Source: an uncultured Crocinitomix sp. (GTDB taxonomy: Bacteria > Bacteroidota > Bacteroidia > Flavobacteriales_D > Crocinitomicaceae). From it: a stretch of 64,000 nt of DNA. Under the pieces are notes generated by a model. That model was not told where the DNA came from and searched no databases. It was given only the letters and a program-made list of their open reading frames with translations. The first letter of the stretch is position 1. Every line of letters begins with the position of its first letter. Below are positions 63,666 to 64,000 of this stretch, piece by piece. Made by a program: the position numbers and the translations under genes. The stretch is taken from NCBI GenBank assembly GCA_937136425.1, contig CAKZON010000069.1, forward strand, positions 1 through 64,000, given 5' to 3'.

Positions 63666-64000
63666 TTCGCCGCATCAATTCTTATAAAATACCATTACTT
63701 CTTACTCTTTCTCTTCTTGTTTTTCATTTCATTCAAAAAGATTTCTCAAATCCTTATGAAAGACCTATTGCTGGTGATGCACAAGCCTACTATGCTTATT
63801 TGCCTGCCACTTTTATTTACGGAGATTTTTCCTACGAATTTATTCCAGAAATAAACAAAAAATACTATCCGGAATCGCATCAAAAGTCATTTTTAAAGCC
63901 CGCAGGAAATGGTAAAGTAAACAAGACCTTTCCTGGTGTAGCTCTGCTTTATCTTCCCTTTTTCTTAATTGCGCATGCATTAGCTTTAATTTTTGGGTTA
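63662..64000 (+). CDS. 3'-truncated membrane protein, glycosyltransferase-like N-terminus
   Basis: The first 113 codons are seen before the window ends. It has an N-terminal membrane helix (YKIPLLLTLSLLVFHFI), then a periplasmic loop with IAGDAQAYYAYLPATFIYGD, and a second hydrophobic stretch (VALLYLPFFLIAHALALIFG). The GDxxxYYAYLPA pattern is found in Bacteroidota polyprenyl-phosphate-dependent (GT-C) glycosyltransferases. It overlaps the upstream gene by four bases. Confidence 0.65.
   Translation, partial: MIRRINSYKIPLLLTLSLLVFHFIQKDFSNPYERPIAGDAQAYYAYLPATFIYGDFSYEFIPEINKKYYPESHQKSFLKPAGNGKVNKTFPGVALLYLPFFLIAHALALIFGL

Overview
The window looks like a chromosomal stretch of an AT-rich, free-living (probably marine or aquatic) Bacteroidota, most likely Flavobacteriales. 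The evidence is six proteins ending in a type IX secretion (T9SS) type A sorting domain, GldM-like and GldJ/GldK-like relatives, promoters of the TAnnTTTG type, a long-form IspG, and the neighbourhood purN / acpP-fabF-rnc. I see no tRNA, rRNA, CRISPR array, transposase or phage structural module.

Layout. (1) 1-1015: a reading frame cut by the window edge. Its first ~195 codons look like the C-terminus of a gammaproteobacterial DUF1631 protein and its last ~130 like a Bacteroidota membrane protein, so an assembly chimera is likely. (2) 1.1-4.5 kb: small secreted or lipid-anchored proteins (MORN-like, GldM-C-like), a CotH-kinase protein and a DUF4287/DUF5655 protein. (3) 4.5-7.8 kb: a 1090-aa FG-GAP-type T9SS cargo. 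(4) 7.9-12.4 kb: fatty-acid/RNA block acpP-fabF-rnc and a nitroreductase, divergent from purN and a MarC-family gene. (5) 12.4-23.6 kb: FGE-like proteins, sterol desaturase-like and YhhN-like membrane enzymes, a collagen-like secreted protein, a YgiQ radical-SAM protein and RlmG. (6) 23.7-37.8 kb: the accessory region. It holds a BNR-repeat T9SS protein, then two ~90% identical tail-collar (Mdp-type) proteins, a periplasmic-binding-fold protein with no signal peptide, and two paralogous T9SS adhesins, the second 2133 aa with 13 tandem 79-aa repeats. A strong terminator closes it. (7) 37.8-49.3 kb: membrane proteins, a peptide transporter, an LD-carboxypeptidase, a group III truncated haemoglobin, an orphan sugar amidotransferase/glycosyltransferase pair and a GH92 mannosidase lipoprotein. 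(8) 49.5-53.6 kb: metG-ispG. (9) 54-64 kb: a Kelch T9SS protein, a short endonuclease V, an S4-domain Hsp15-like protein, a YjbR protein, two paralogous exported proteins, a PfkB kinase, and an overlapping trio of a DUF349 protein, a membrane protein and a glycosyltransferase-like membrane protein cut by the window end.

The best candidate for an undescribed system is 26477-37713: collar x2, a cytosolic-looking ligand-binding protein, and two large secreted proteins sharing one N-terminal domain, all on one strand with short gaps. Their functional linkage is inference. All identities come from reading the translated sequence; no database search was run.
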